In this document: positions 10,431-20,622 of the stretch, in pieces | How positions within the stretch are numbered: position 1 is the stretch's first letter | How the letters are laid out: every line of letters starts with the position of its first letter | DNA from: Isochrysis galbana | Taxonomy: Eukaryota; Haptophyta; Isochrysidales; Isochrysidaceae | Direction: 5' to 3' | NCBI GenBank assembly: GCA_018136815.1 | Contig: CM030936.1 | Coordinates: 2,376,331 to 2,440,330 of the forward strand | DNA length: 64,000 nt | Program-made: the position numbers and the translations under genes | Notes under the pieces: model-generated | Database searches by the model: none | Told to the model about the DNA's origin: nothing | Seen by the model: only the letters and a program-made list of their open reading frames with translations

Positions 10431-10687
10431 TACTACACTACTACCTCCGTTCCAATACTGAGGTGTCACGCAGGCTATTGTTGAAGGTGGTAGCTTGCAG
10501 GGGCTGTTGTTCGAGGACACCGACTGGGGGGTCAGTGCCGTTGCTTTCGTCGCGCGACCCCCACAGCCGTAGAAGTAAGAGCTGAGGGGTGCTTGGAGTG
10601 ATTCGATGTGGTAAAGTGTCCTTCCCACCCTTGAACTGGTGAATGCTTGCGAATCTGGCATCGGCCACCACTGAAGAATTTGTGTAG

Positions 10688-10975
10688 ACTGACCATATTG
10701 TCCAGGTCCCACCAGTTGTGGGAACGTGTGGCCCGCTCGACAGCCACAAATTCGAAGGAAAGATTTTCATCGAATTTGTCGAGTCCATTCGACTGCCCGA
10801 AACCTTCATGCACGAAGGCCGCGTGATACATAAAAAGGAATTCCTTGACTCATGGGACATAGTCGTAGGCTATGCAACAAGACTGTTAGAGCGAGCGAAA
10901 GAGCGCCCCCCCCAAGATACCAAAGGAGAGGAGCCGCACGCTTGCGGCACCCAGCCACAGGAGCCAGGGGATGCG
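10688..10975 (+). pseudogene. fragment of an unknown coding sequence
   Basis: The open frame begins right after a stop and has no convincing ATG. It encodes a sensible-looking segment (SHKFEGKIFIEFVESIRLPE, FMHEGRVIHKKEFLDSWDIV) before running into the 5' end of a family A repeat at about 10976. The fusion with repeat sequence and the absence of a start suggest a truncated exon or relic. No family recognised. Confidence 0.25.
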
Positions 10976-11890
10976 TGTCGTATTCCATACGATGACAGAC
11001 TTTTACTTCTAACCGGTGGTTTATTTTAAGCCTCAAGGTCTCGTCGGCGACATTCTACCCCTTCTCTTACTTTCTTTCGATGTCATCAAACATTCCACGA
11101 CTGTCTTCCGTCTTCTCTTCATGCATCGGTTGTAGTCTTCCGTCTTCTCTTCGTATATCGGCGGTAGCTCCACAGCGAGGTCTGCTCTCGTTGTTCCGAC
11201 TTCTCTGTTTCGCATGTCTGTGCGCCGATGAGTTGCCTTGGTGCCGACGCTTGACAGTCCGCCCTGAGTGTGGTTAGTTTTCGCCCTGTTTGGTTTAGTT
11301 CGTGTGTGTCTGTGTGACGAGGGGCCTTTTTGAGTCCCTGCGTTGTAGTCTCTCGTGTCTACCTTGGACCTAAGAAGCTCTCATTCTCCTTCTCTCTCTT
11401 CCTCTAGCTCGCTAGCTAGCCTCGGCCCTACCCTCCAACGCCGCGCGTTGTGAGCCTCCGAACCTCCGTCTCTCTTCTCGTCCCTCGCACTCGATGGTAG
11501 AAGCTGTCAGACCCGACTTCTACTATGACCTCTCAGACATATACCCGCAAGCAACCACCTACGACTCCTTCACGGCCGCGTCAGCTGCCGGCTCGATCGA
11601 ACGGCCCTCTACCTACGAGCCAATAGTCATCGCGTGTTCGACAATGCGCTATCTCGCAGAGAAGTTAGAGTCACGGAAGACGAAAGATTCATAAGCAGAT
11701 TTAACAACATCTGGCTACACGCTGACACCGATTACTTAGGACAAGGCTCACCTACAATACTGAGATTACTTCTGATTACCAAGAAATGCAAGTATTGCGG
11801 CATATGGCGACCCTTTGACCCGAGTAATCACTCTCTCAGACCTCCTATAGCATCAGTAATGTCGTTTTCGAGTAATCTAATGCACTACTA
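10976..11890 (+). mobile_element. family A retroelement, copy 1 (internally deleted)
   Basis: It starts with GTCGTATTCCATACGATGAC, followed by a 500-bp leader shared with the copies at 27923, 35724 and 45811 (minus). An ORF start shared with them follows at 11494 (RPDFYYDLSDI, then TAASAAGSIERPS). After 11643 the copies part. Here the continuation, in another frame, reads VRVTEDERFISRFNNIWLHA, closely like the protein of the 3' element at 59149-60354 (NNIWIHTGTNYLG). This copy therefore joins the 5' module to a piece of the 3' ORF with everything between lost. Confidence 0.6.
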
Positions 11891-12453
11891 GATACTTATA
11901 TGCGAAGTTATACTTGCGTTCTATTTTTGTATTGGCCGTCGTTTCCAATATTTGCACCCCCCCCCCCCCCCGACGCCCGACTCATTGCGGCCCAGCCACC
12001 TCCGATCTAGGAGAAAGAGCGTGGCTTCGTGAGTGTCTTCCATTGCCACGGGCGAGGCGAGAATATTAAAAAGTTTTTTTTTGTCGAGTCCATTCGATGA
12101 TGTGTTGCACCCTTGAGCGTCGACGCGCGCGCTGGTGTCATGGAGATTGCGGTGACCTCTCGGCGGGGGTACCACGTTAGAACTTACAGCGTCGTATGAC
12201 ATCTTGTTAGCTAGCATTCCTAGCCACATACACCGGACGAGCCATGCGCCAATCGCGCACACCCCCATCGCGGGGTAGGGGCTCCGTTGCCGTCTTGCCG
12301 TCGAAAGGCTACGGTCCCGCAGCACTAAGCTTATACTAACACAACAATAAAACTCTGACGAATACTCTCTCACAATCGAGTTTCTAGATCCAGTATCTAG
12401 GAGTATCTACCGGCAAGATCAGCGAAACGGAAACCACCTAACTTCGAGTGGCG
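11891..12453. other. intergenic, no gene seen
   Basis: It contains a C-run at 11956-11971 and a tail-like motif GAGAATATTAAAAAGTTTTT at about 12058, similar to the ends of family D elements but without the hairpin. The right end is presumably the promoter and 5' untranslated region of the EF-hand gene; no TATA box stands out. Confidence 0.35.
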
Positions 12454-13864
12454 ATGGGTGCCGGTGCGGCCAAGCCCGCGCTTCCAACGGAGGAGGCGGC
12501 GAGGAGGCTATTCGACGAGATCGACACGAATCAGAACGGTAGGCTGTCCATCGATGAGTTAGTCGCCGCCGCGCAAAGCTACGCCAAGGAGATCCGACGG
12601 AGCTGGTCGCACGAGCAGATCACGGTCACTTTTGCGGCGCTTGACCTCGACCACGACGGCTCGCTCGACTTCCAGGAATTTGTTGCCGGGCTCGACATGC
12701 TGGTCGGTGCGAAGCGATCACGTGGCCTTGGGAGGAGAAGCCAGACCGAAGCTAAGCAGGCGCAAAATGCGGAGCAGATGCGGATGATTGAGGAGGCGAA
12801 GCGGCTGTCTGCAGCAGCAAATGCTTCCCTTGAGGCTGTGGGGATGGCGACTAGCGCAGGTGGTCATGCGGAGGATGAGGATAAGCACGGGCAAGCGATT
12901 GACCCAGAGGTGCTTGACAGGAGGAGATCCCAAGCGATCAACGATAAGGTGAGCGCGAAACCCGCTCGCGCTCGTGAGTGAGAGTGGTTTGCGAAGTCAT
13001 CTCAACTCTTGATTTCGCCACAGGTGCTTGCAGATAAGGAGGCCGAGAAAGCGGCTGAAGCTCTAGCGGCTGAGACCAATTTGGCAGCCCAGCAGGCAAG
13101 AAAGCAGATAGAAGAGCGTCGAAAGAAGCGGGAACAGGAGGCTGAGGAGCGAGAGGCCGCTGAGAAGGCCGCTGCAGAGGCCAAGGCCAAAGCTGAGGTG
13201 GAGGCAGAGAAGGTAGCAATGGAGGCTGAGGCCTTAAAACGGAAGGAGAAGAAGTTGGAGGCCATCGAGGCGAGGAAGGTGTGTTACATACCCAGTAACA
13301 TTTGGGGAAGCAGTAAAGATGTGCTCATTGTTCGGTGTACCATGGTAATGCAGGCTGAGAAAAAGGCGGAAGTCCAAGCACGCAAACTAGAAGAAGCCGA
13401 CAAGAAGGCCATGGCGGAGATTGAGAAGACTGCCAAGATGCAGGCCATCAAGGAACTGCGCACCGGGCAGACAGCGCAGCAAATCAATGCGGCAAGAAAG
13501 GTACGAGAAGAGGCAGAGAGGTGCGTGCCGAATTGCTGCGTTCAATCCTCCCGTTTTTATCACCAAAGGTATTGCTTGTTAGTCATGAGCGAGTGCACAA
13601 ACCGTGGCAACCCTCGCACTGACAAATCGTAGGCAGTTGAAGGAGATGGAGGAACGCGAGGAGGACGAAAAGAATCGACGAGAGTTCGAGAGCGCCATGA
13701 GGAGAGCAGAAATGGAGGGGAGAGAGATCGAGAAGAAGCTCCAGGAGACCAAAGAAGCGACTGAGGCGGCAAAGGCTAAGAGCAAGCCGTCAAAGTCAGC
13801 ACATCTTCCCTCACAGCCTCCAGAGGCAGAGCTCTTGGACGCTGCTGCAGAGCCGTCTGCATAA
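12454..13864 (+). CDS. EF-hand and coiled-coil protein
   Basis: The exons are 12454-12948, 13024-13278, 13354-13520 and 13633-13864, with GT-AG borders and phases that agree (382 aa). Residues about 15-80 form an EF-hand pair. The first loop is DTNQNGRLSIDE and the second DLDHDGSLDFQE, both with the Asp/Asn, Gly and final Glu needed to bind calcium. From residue 100 on the protein is one long, charged coiled coil of Ala/Glu/Lys/Arg heptads, ending in a short Ser/Pro tail. A calcium-responsive cytoskeletal or flagellar scaffold would fit; this is inference. After the TAA at 13862-13864 the same frame stays open for 30 more sense codons to a TGA at 13955-13957. Confidence 0.8.
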
Positions 13865-15176
13865 TCAACAGCTGCCACAGACGAAACGTTGTTCAATGCC
13901 AATGCATCAGGGAATGCGACTCAGGAGGTGGTCGCGCAACCCTCACAAGAGAGCTGACACTCAGCACCTTTCCATGTGGCTGCCAACGTGAGCAAAGCAA
14001 CGGTTCCATACTACTACTACTACATTCATTACAAAGTCGGAAGCGGCGCTGCGCACAAATTGATGACTGGCATGCAATTTAGCACCACAGCGTTCGATTG
14101 CACGATGAAAGCTATATATGCCCTTACCTTACCCCGCAAACACTAATCTTACAATCGATCCCATGGCGCCAACCTATTGTCTATTATTATGATAGGGGTC
14201 AATGGGCGGGGATGCCTCTTAGAATAGGGGTTAGAGTAGGGGTCAGGGGGGGCCAACCTCCCCATCTACTTACTCTTAGAGTAGGGGTCAGGGGGGGTGT
14301 CTCGCGCCCGTCCCCTCAGGCACTAACGGGGCCTATCAGCAGGGCGTATGCTGTAGCATGGGTTCACGTTGACGCTGACGCGCCCTTGAGGGCCATTACA
14401 GTAGCTTGGGCAAGGTGTTAACCCATCTGGCCTCTCACAAGTGTTGACGCAGGACACGACAAGTGTTGACACAGATGAATAGATAACGTGGGCTCATATG
14501 CACAGTTCGGACCGAAATGCACGGTACTCTAAATCACCGAAGGCCCGCCTCAGCGGCCTCCTCTCTTCCCCCCCCCCCCTTTCGTATTTCCGAGGATCGC
14601 TGCCCCGGGGGCGCGGGGGAGAGCCCCTCCCCATCTTCCCGGCACGGTCCCTAGGTCCCCCTTCCTTGTTTCTTACCCCCCCCCCCCGCGGCCCTGTTTA
14701 CACCCTTGAGGGTTCCCGCGCCCCGCGCCGCCCCCCTCCCCCGTGACTTCCCGTCTTTTCCCGCCACGCCTCCCGTCCCGATGTCCGACGCTCGTGATCC
14801 TCTGCCCCGTGATGCTCCTGCGTGCTGCCCTATGTCATGTGCTGAGCCTTCGGTCGGCCCGCCAGCAGCATCCCCGCCCCCCGTCCATACGTGTGCTCCG
14901 TACCCGACGTCTCCCGGTTCCTCCCCGTCCCTCCCCACTCCCCTTGTCCATACAATTCCTTCTTATGATCCACAGCTCCACCCACACCATCACAGCTGCA
15001 AACAAGTATAGTATTGATTATTTGGTGAGCACCCCACCAAACACTCTCGGTTCGTCTCGGGGAGAGTGTTCGAATAGAGGGGCAAGCATTGCACAAGATT
15101 TCCATGGGTGGTACATAGCGACGTGCCTCCCGATGAAACATTACCCTGTGCGCTCACGGTCGTCGAAGGTGGAAGC
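13865..15176. other. intergenic, low-complexity
   Basis: No gene is supported. The segment carries an in-frame extension of the EF-hand gene to 13957, a short direct repeat of AGAGTAGGGGTCAGGGGGGG at 14225-14300, and C-runs near 14568 and 14680. Confidence 0.4.
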
Positions 15177-16615
15177 TCAAGTGAACTTAGCCTCAGTATC
15201 GTCAATCCACGTTTGCGTCCATTCCCACAAGGCCGCCCTTGACGAAGGGTCTTTGGCGGCCGGAGAGACATCAGTGACCTCGCAGTCCGATATGTAAGCA
15301 CCATTCGGCAAGCCTGGTGCCAGAAGAGCATAGACCTACGGCACAATGGAGTGACGTACGCGATAATTAAAATAGTGGCTAGAAGCATGCCTATCGTAGG
15401 CGCGTTTGTCTGATGTATGCTCGCTGGCGCAGACGCCGCTCGGTGGCATGCAAATACTTCAAGCTTTCCCGAAAAATCAAAAGCTCAAAGGCAGTGAAGC
15501 TCTCGAGCCCGGGGATGCGTCATGGGCGAATGAGTTTTACGCACCGATGTCCTACAACCATCCAATGGAGATTTAAAGAAAAGGCTGGTCGGAGACAAAG
15601 GGTCAGTTAAGCGCGAGAGCAAGCCGGACGCGGCAGAGCCTGAGCCAAACTCGCGAAATAGCGAGGTGGACACTACTCCGGGGTGCACGGACAAAGAGGT
15701 CAAGCGTTGGTCAGCGGTCAGGGGCAGTCGCTGTGCGAGCTCCTGAGCGAAGAGCACGTTTGCCAACTTGGATTCGCCGTATGCCTCCTGAAATTGAAAG
15801 CATGTATTCCGGTCAGCGTGTCAAGGTGCCGCTCGCCAGGTAAGGCAAACTGCTGGCGACCGTGGCGTTGGGCTAGAGTAAGGTGCCAGAACGGTGCATA
15901 TGGCTCGTACCGATGCATCCCACTTCCTATCGCTCCACGCGGTGTCGTTCAGATCAATTGTGTCGACGATCGCGTGCGCTGATGAAGCCACCGTGACGAC
16001 GCGGGCCTCCTCGCCGGGGGCGCACAGGTGCGGCAGCAACTTAGTAGTCAACTGTTGATTTGCAACATGGCAGACTTGGAACCCCTCTTCCAGGCCATCC
16101 GACGTGACTCGTCGTTCCATGGGCCAAACGCCGGCATTGAGAAGCAGGCCCCGTAGTGGTGCATTAAGCTCTTCGGCCGCCTCGACGATCTTTTCAGCAC
16201 CCTCCACCGTCGACTTGGCGCTGCTCTGGTCGAAAGTCACGAGGGCGAGCCGCGCGGAGGCCGCGTCGGAGAGCGCGCGCACATACCGCATTGCCTCCTC
16301 ACCTTTGGCGCGGTCTCGGGCACAGAGAATGACGGCAAAGCCGCGTTGCGCGAGGAACGCCGCCGCCTCTCGCCCAATCCCATCCGAAGCTCCGGTGACC
16401 GCAATGGAGCACCCGTCAGCCAGCGCGTAGGACTCTGGCATGAGCTGGCTCAGAGCGTCACCGTCCGTGGCTCGGTGACGAACTCGGCGGAGGAGGCCCT
16501 CCCGCTCGCGCTCGACCGCGTATGCAAGCCTCTCGGCCGCCGCGATCGCGCCGCCCATCGACGGCGCCAGAGCGAGCCCAGAGCACAAGGCAGTTGCGAC
16601 GAGCATCGCTGACAT
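15177..16615 (-). CDS. short-chain dehydrogenase/reductase
   Basis: The exons are 16615-15911, 15787-15545 and 15335-15177 (368 aa, all phase 0). The enzyme should be an NAD(P)-dependent oxidoreductase of the extended retinol-dehydrogenase/WW-domain-oxidoreductase type. The Rossmann motif TGASDGIG (about residue 70) is followed by CARDRAKGEEA, then NAGVW, VTVASSAHA and, at the start of exon 2, the catalytic YGESK. HPGVVSTSL follows, and the C-terminal helix has ALWEWTQTWI. The N-terminus (MSAMLVATALCSGLALAPS) is hydrophobic and could be a signal anchor or an organelle leader. The start is the first ATG in frame; substrate unknown. Confidence 0.87.
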
Positions 16616-17295
16616 TTCTGTGAAGCCAACGGAATCTTCAGAGCGAGCGAGCGAGAGCGAGGCTTCAGACTTCACACAGCGCAATCTATTCTAGTACTCT
16701 ACTACCAAGTATAGCAACCCTTGCCTAGGGGTGTAATGGTAATCGTGTAAAAAAGTTGTGTTTTCCAAATGGCCCCTGAGAATGCATTGAATTCTGAATT
16801 CACACGAGGCGCCGGAGGCAGCGCCGGAGGGAGACGCGCGCCGCAGCCTTCGCCAGAGACGCACCGGAGGCCGGACCGGAGCCGGAGCCGGAGGCGCGCC
16901 GCAAACCGTATGACGCATCATCCATCATGATCATGATTATTTTATTACTACTATTATTTTCTTGAGCGTGAGTACGAGTACTGCTATTGCCACTAGCTTA
17001 GATGGGAAATACGTATTGACCGTATTTGGCCAGAGGCCAAATACATATGTATTTGGCTGTATTTGAAGCGCGTCATGGGTTGTAGGTTGTAGGTTGTAGG
17101 CCTCTGCCTCTGTTGTATTCAGGCCTTTTGGCTTTTGGCATGAATATTTCGGCATGAGTACGAGCCTTCTTCGTTATATACCGTCTTCAATGTTCGTCGT
17201 GGTCGCGCAAGGCGTGCAGATTCGGATTCTTCCTCTCCTTCTTCTCCTCCTCGAGCTGCGTGGCCTCTTCCAGCTGCGTGGCCTCCTCGAACCGA
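16616..17295. other. intergenic, no gene seen
   Basis: AT-rich with short palindromic pieces at 17010-17070 (CCGTATTTGGCC, GGCCAAATAC, GTATTTGG) and a triplicated TTGTAGG at 17080-17100, possibly an old MITE. No coding signal. Confidence 0.35.
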
Positions 17296-17296
17296 G

Positions 17297-18662
17297 AGGT
17301 GTCGTTCCGTCAATTGTGGGACATCAGTCGAATTGAGCGATCGAATGTCCACAGTTGTATATAGAGCGTTATTTTAAAATTAAATGCAGACTAGCGTAAC
17401 AACTTATTTTCCCTGCTTTCCCGCGGCGCGTGTCCCCCCCCCCCGGGGGGCGCCGTGTCGGCGCTTTTCCCCTACGTGGACAACTACATAAACATGCATT
17501 TAAGAGATATTTGCCCATGGCACCTGTGATTACTTGTAATCATGGGCACGGCGCGATGTGCATCGGTCCCCCCCGCGGAGACGCCGTGCGCATTCCAAAC
17601 TTTTTCTCTATGGGTACCTAAGGCTCACGTTTACGTAAAGTAGCCATATACGAGATGTTTCGTTGCGCAGCACGTGTGATGACTTGCAATCATATTGTGC
17701 ACGCCATGTGTGGGCACGGCGCGGTCGCCTGGGGCTCGGGAGCGGTCGCGGCACGCTCCATAGGTCAAACTTTAACAATAGTTTTTGAACGGCGTGCACC
17801 TTCATAGTACACAGTGTGAGATTCTGGTGCCAAAAGGTGACAATAAGGGCTCGCTCCAGCGGCTATCTCCCCGGGTGCCGGGGACTTTGCCGCTGCAGCG
17901 GCCGCGGAGGCCCGCCGCGCGCCGCTCCCCTCCCCCCCCTTCCCCCACTCCTCTCTGGCAGCCCAGCTTGCCACAGGGGTGTACTCGCGCGGCCAACACC
18001 AGTGGTAAGCCCCCCCCACGCTGCCTGCCGCGATGTGCCCCTTCACGCTCGCCGCGCTCACCTCCAGGTCGTTCTCGCACTTCCCCCCCTTCGCAGCGCG
18101 CAGACGAGCGCCAGAAGCCAGGTGCGAGCAGCGCGCGCGCAGCGCGAGCCCCCCGCCCGGCCTTGGCCTGGGTGTGCCATACCCAGCACCTGACCCCGCC
18201 CCAGCCCACACCCGCCTCGCAGCAAGCTTCCCTGGCTGAAAAGTCAGAGTTGGCGTCTCTCTCGGCAGGCGCGGCCGGTCAGCAGATCGGCTACAGGGCT
18301 CGAAGGGGTCGAATTGGGGGGGCAGTGCGCGTGTGTATTCGTAAGATATGTGTATGGACTGTCTGTGCGCCGCATGGCGACGCGCAGGCAGTCCATATGT
18401 GCGCGTCTAGAGCCTGATTTCTAGTGTGTGTGGCATGTTTGAAAGGGCGCACATGGTGTCCCGTGAGAAATTTCTCTTTACGTAATTGTGTGCCTTAGGG
18501 GAAAAGCATAGAAAAAAGTTGTTATGCCCACGCACGGCGCCCTAGCCTTTCCCTGAATTTTAACCATCACGTGTGAATACTGTTGTATACATAACTATGG
18601 ACATTTGATGGTTTGATGGCTCCATTCGATTGATGTCCCATAATTGATGGAACGACACCTTG
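17297..18662. mobile_element. 1.36-kb element with about 60-bp inverted ends
   Basis: The left end reads GGTGTCGTTCCGTCAATTG, continuing GGACATCAGTCGAATTGAGC and then GAATGTCCACAGTTGTATA. The right end, reverse-complemented from 18662, reads GGTGTCGTTCCATCAATTAT, continuing GGACATCAATCGAATGGAGC and AAATGTCCATAGTTATGTAT, with a small insertion. The interior is GC-rich without a credible ORF. The motif also occurs at 1677, 50888 (minus) and 53131. I found no clear target duplication. The right end abuts the ATG of the first LRR ORF. Confidence 0.6.
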
Positions 18663-19736
18663 ATGGAGCGTCCCACTGGTGCGGTGTGGCTGGTGGGACT
18701 GTGGAGGGTGGATTGGGTGTGCTGCAAGCTGGCTGCTACCAGCATGCAGGCTTTGGTCGCTCTGTTCTCGGTGGTGCCCGGGCGCGGCCCGCTGGCCGCT
18801 GGCTCTTCGGCTCACCTGGTCGGGCGGGTCGTCTTGACGGCCTTGAACAATCTCCAAAATCTCGATCTTGGGTGGAACAACATTGGCCCAGAGGGGATGG
18901 AGGCATTTGCTGAGGCTCTATCCAAGGGGGCCTTGAACAATCTCAAAAACCTCGTGCTTGCTAAAAACAGAATTGACGATAAGGGCATGAAGGTATTTGC
19001 AGAGGCCATATCCGAGGGGGCCTTGAACAATCTCGAAAATCTCGATCTCTACAACAACAACAATATTGGCGATGAGGGGATGAAGGCATTCGCTGAGGCC
19101 CTATCCAAGGGGGCCTTGAACAATCTCCAAAATCTCGATCTTCGATGGAATCAGATTGGTGATGAGGGGATGAAGGCATTTACAAAGGCTATATCCAAGG
19201 GGGCCTTGAACAATCTCACATACCTCAAGCTCTCCTACAACAAAATTGGCATTGAGGGAATGGAGGCATTTGCAAGGGCCATATCCAAGGGGGCCTTGAA
19301 CAATCTCAAAGATCTCGTTCTCGACAGCAACAATATTGGAGATGAGGGAATGAAGGCATTTGTGAAAGCTTTACACCAGGGGGCTCTGAACTATCTCCAA
19401 TCACTCGATCTCTCGTTCAACTTTATCGGCAACGAAGGGATGAAGGTCTTTGTAGAGGCCGTATCCAAGAGGGCTCTGGACAATCTCAAAGATATTGAAC
19501 TCAGGGGCAATCGGATAAACCTCGAGAATATGAAAGCCTTTGCAGAGGCCCTTGGCAAGGGGGCCTTAGACAATCTCGAAACACTCGATTTCTCGTACAA
19601 CTCGATTATTGGCGACGAGGATAGGAAAATTATTGCAGAGGTCCTATGGGAGGGGGGCTTCGAGATTGCTCAATTCGAAACGATTGAGATACTCAGAGCT
19701 ACAAGATTGAGTACGCCCGTAAGTAAGAGCTCTTGA
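18663..19736 (+). CDS. leucine-rich repeat protein 1 (RNase-inhibitor type)
   Basis: From the ATG at 18663 this single exon gives 357 aa. Residues 1-55 are unlike LRR and match the dispersed family C repeat (compare 44014-44200), so the start is probably captured repeat sequence. From residue about 57 to 335 there are about ten 30-aa repeats of the form ALNNLxNLDLxxNxIGDEGMKAFAEALSKG, the pattern of NLR/RNase-inhibitor LRRs. These are scaffolds for protein binding. There is no NACHT, kinase or membrane domain. The ORF ends 55 bases before a Fanzor-like C-terminal fragment. It may be a cassette carried by that mobile element, or a host gene caught in a duplication. Confidence 0.65.
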   Translation: MERPTGAVWLVGLWRVDWVCCKLAATSMQALVALFSVVPGRGPLAAGSSAHLVGRVVLTALNNLQNLDLGWNNIGPEGMEAFAEALSKGALNNLKNLVLAKNRIDDKGMKVFAEAISEGALNNLENLDLYNNNNIGDEGMKAFAEALSKGALNNLQNLDLRWNQIGDEGMKAFTKAISKGALNNLTYLKLSYNKIGIEGMEAFARAISKGALNNLKDLVLDSNNIGDEGMKAFVKALHQGALNYLQSLDLSFNFIGNEGMKVFVEAVSKRALDNLKDIELRGNRINLENMKAFAEALGKGALDNLETLDFSYNSIIGDEDRKIIAEVLWEGGFEIAQFETIEILRATRLSTPVSKSS

Positions 19737-19789
19737 ATTGTTCGCCCCTCCACACCACCGCCTTCTCCCATACCACCACCCTCTCCCCC

Positions 19790-19972
19790 CGCCGCCCTCG
19801 GTGCCACAAAGCAGCCGAGTCCATGGGACCATGTTGCGTACTCTCTCCCTTCTCTTCCAACAATCGTGACACGGATCGTGATGAACTGGCGTGCATGCAA
19901 ATGCTTCTGGCTGGGTTTCAAGGCATGTGTTACGGCACCAGGCCGAAGTGGCTGTGCTCGGGGGGGAGTAGC
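19790..19972 (+). pseudogene. Fanzor-like C-terminal fragment, copy 1
   Basis: About 175 bp match 23853-24035 with a single mismatch in the parts I compared. The encoded segment has RRPRCHKAAESMGPCC (second half of the zinc ribbon), then NRDTDRDELACMQML (the RuvC-III Arg-Asp region) and TRPKWLC. The RuvC-I, RuvC-II and first zinc half are absent. It lies directly behind the first LRR ORF, in the same orientation as the longer copy. Confidence 0.7.
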
Positions 19973-19990
19973 TCTATGATGCGTATTGTG

Positions 19991-20196
19991 TAGATTGAAA
20001 GAGTGTCAGTCATTGTTTTTCTCATGTCTTGTAATTTTTTGTATGAGCTGAGTGACACGCGGAACTTTTGGGGGGAGGGCGGCTAGCTAGGTGTGTGTAC
20101 ATTATTGATCAAGTATAGATTGAAAGAGTGTCAGTCATTGTTTTTTTCATGTCTTGTAATTTTTTGTATGAGCTGAGTGACACGCGAAACTTTTGG
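19991..20196. repeat. 80-bp direct duplication
   Basis: Copies at 19991-20071 and 20115-20196 share TAGATTGAAAGAGTGTCAGT through GAGCTGAGTGACACGCG with about two mismatches. The second copy forms the 3' end of the minus-strand ORF 20131-20622, so the gene end has been duplicated locally. Confidence 0.85.
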
Positions 20197-20622
20197 GTCC
20201 AAATCGTGGAGGAGTTGGACCAGGGCGTACCCGACGTGTCGGGTGCCGTGATGGATCGTTCTGCGTCGTCGGATTTGCTCGTGAGCAAATCGCTCCAGCA
20301 TGTGCGCACGCGAACGTTTCCATAGAAATCCGCGTTCGCCTTTGATGTGCATCAAGGTGGCACGCTGGAGCTCTGCGGAAGCATTGTCTCTCATTTGGAA
20401 GGGCACCGGAGCGTGCCCGGAGATCCATGATTTCCTACTGTGATACCTTTTCGCACAGACCCTAAGATGACGTCGTCCCTTGAGTATGATCCGCGATGCG
20501 ATTTCCAGTGCGCTCCTCGCCTCATGCCAAAGATCCATCGAGCGCGGAGGTGCGAGGTAAACGTCAGGTAGCCCACCAAGATACTTGTTCGAATGTGTCA
20601 CGGCAAGTCTTCTCACTCCCAT
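20131..20622 (-). CDS. basic ORF of unknown function in the Fanzor/LRR region
   Basis: The first ATG (20622) gives 163 aa; the frame is open a little further upstream. The protein is Arg/His-rich, with NSAEL-type helices, RVCAKRYHSRKSWISGHAP in the middle and a C-terminus VSRVTQLIQKITRHEKNND. The DNA for RVCAKRYHSRKSWISGH (20412-20467) is repeated exactly, inverted, at 22616-22671, just before the IS5-type transposase. I do not recognise it; a transposon-borne protein, or a part of the Fanzor N-terminal region, is possible. Confidence 0.3.
   Translation of the reverse strand: MGVRRLAVTHSNKYLGGLPDVYLAPPRSMDLWHEARSALEIASRIILKGRRHLRVCAKRYHSRKSWISGHAPVPFQMRDNASAELQRATLMHIKGERGFLWKRSRAHMLERFAHEQIRRRRTIHHGTRHVGYALVQLLHDLDPKVSRVTQLIQKITRHEKNND

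Noticed and set aside
17765-18211. Ala/Gly-rich 148-codon open frame on the minus strand
   Set aside because: It lies in very GC-rich DNA inside a putative element where all frames are open, and has no protein-like pattern.
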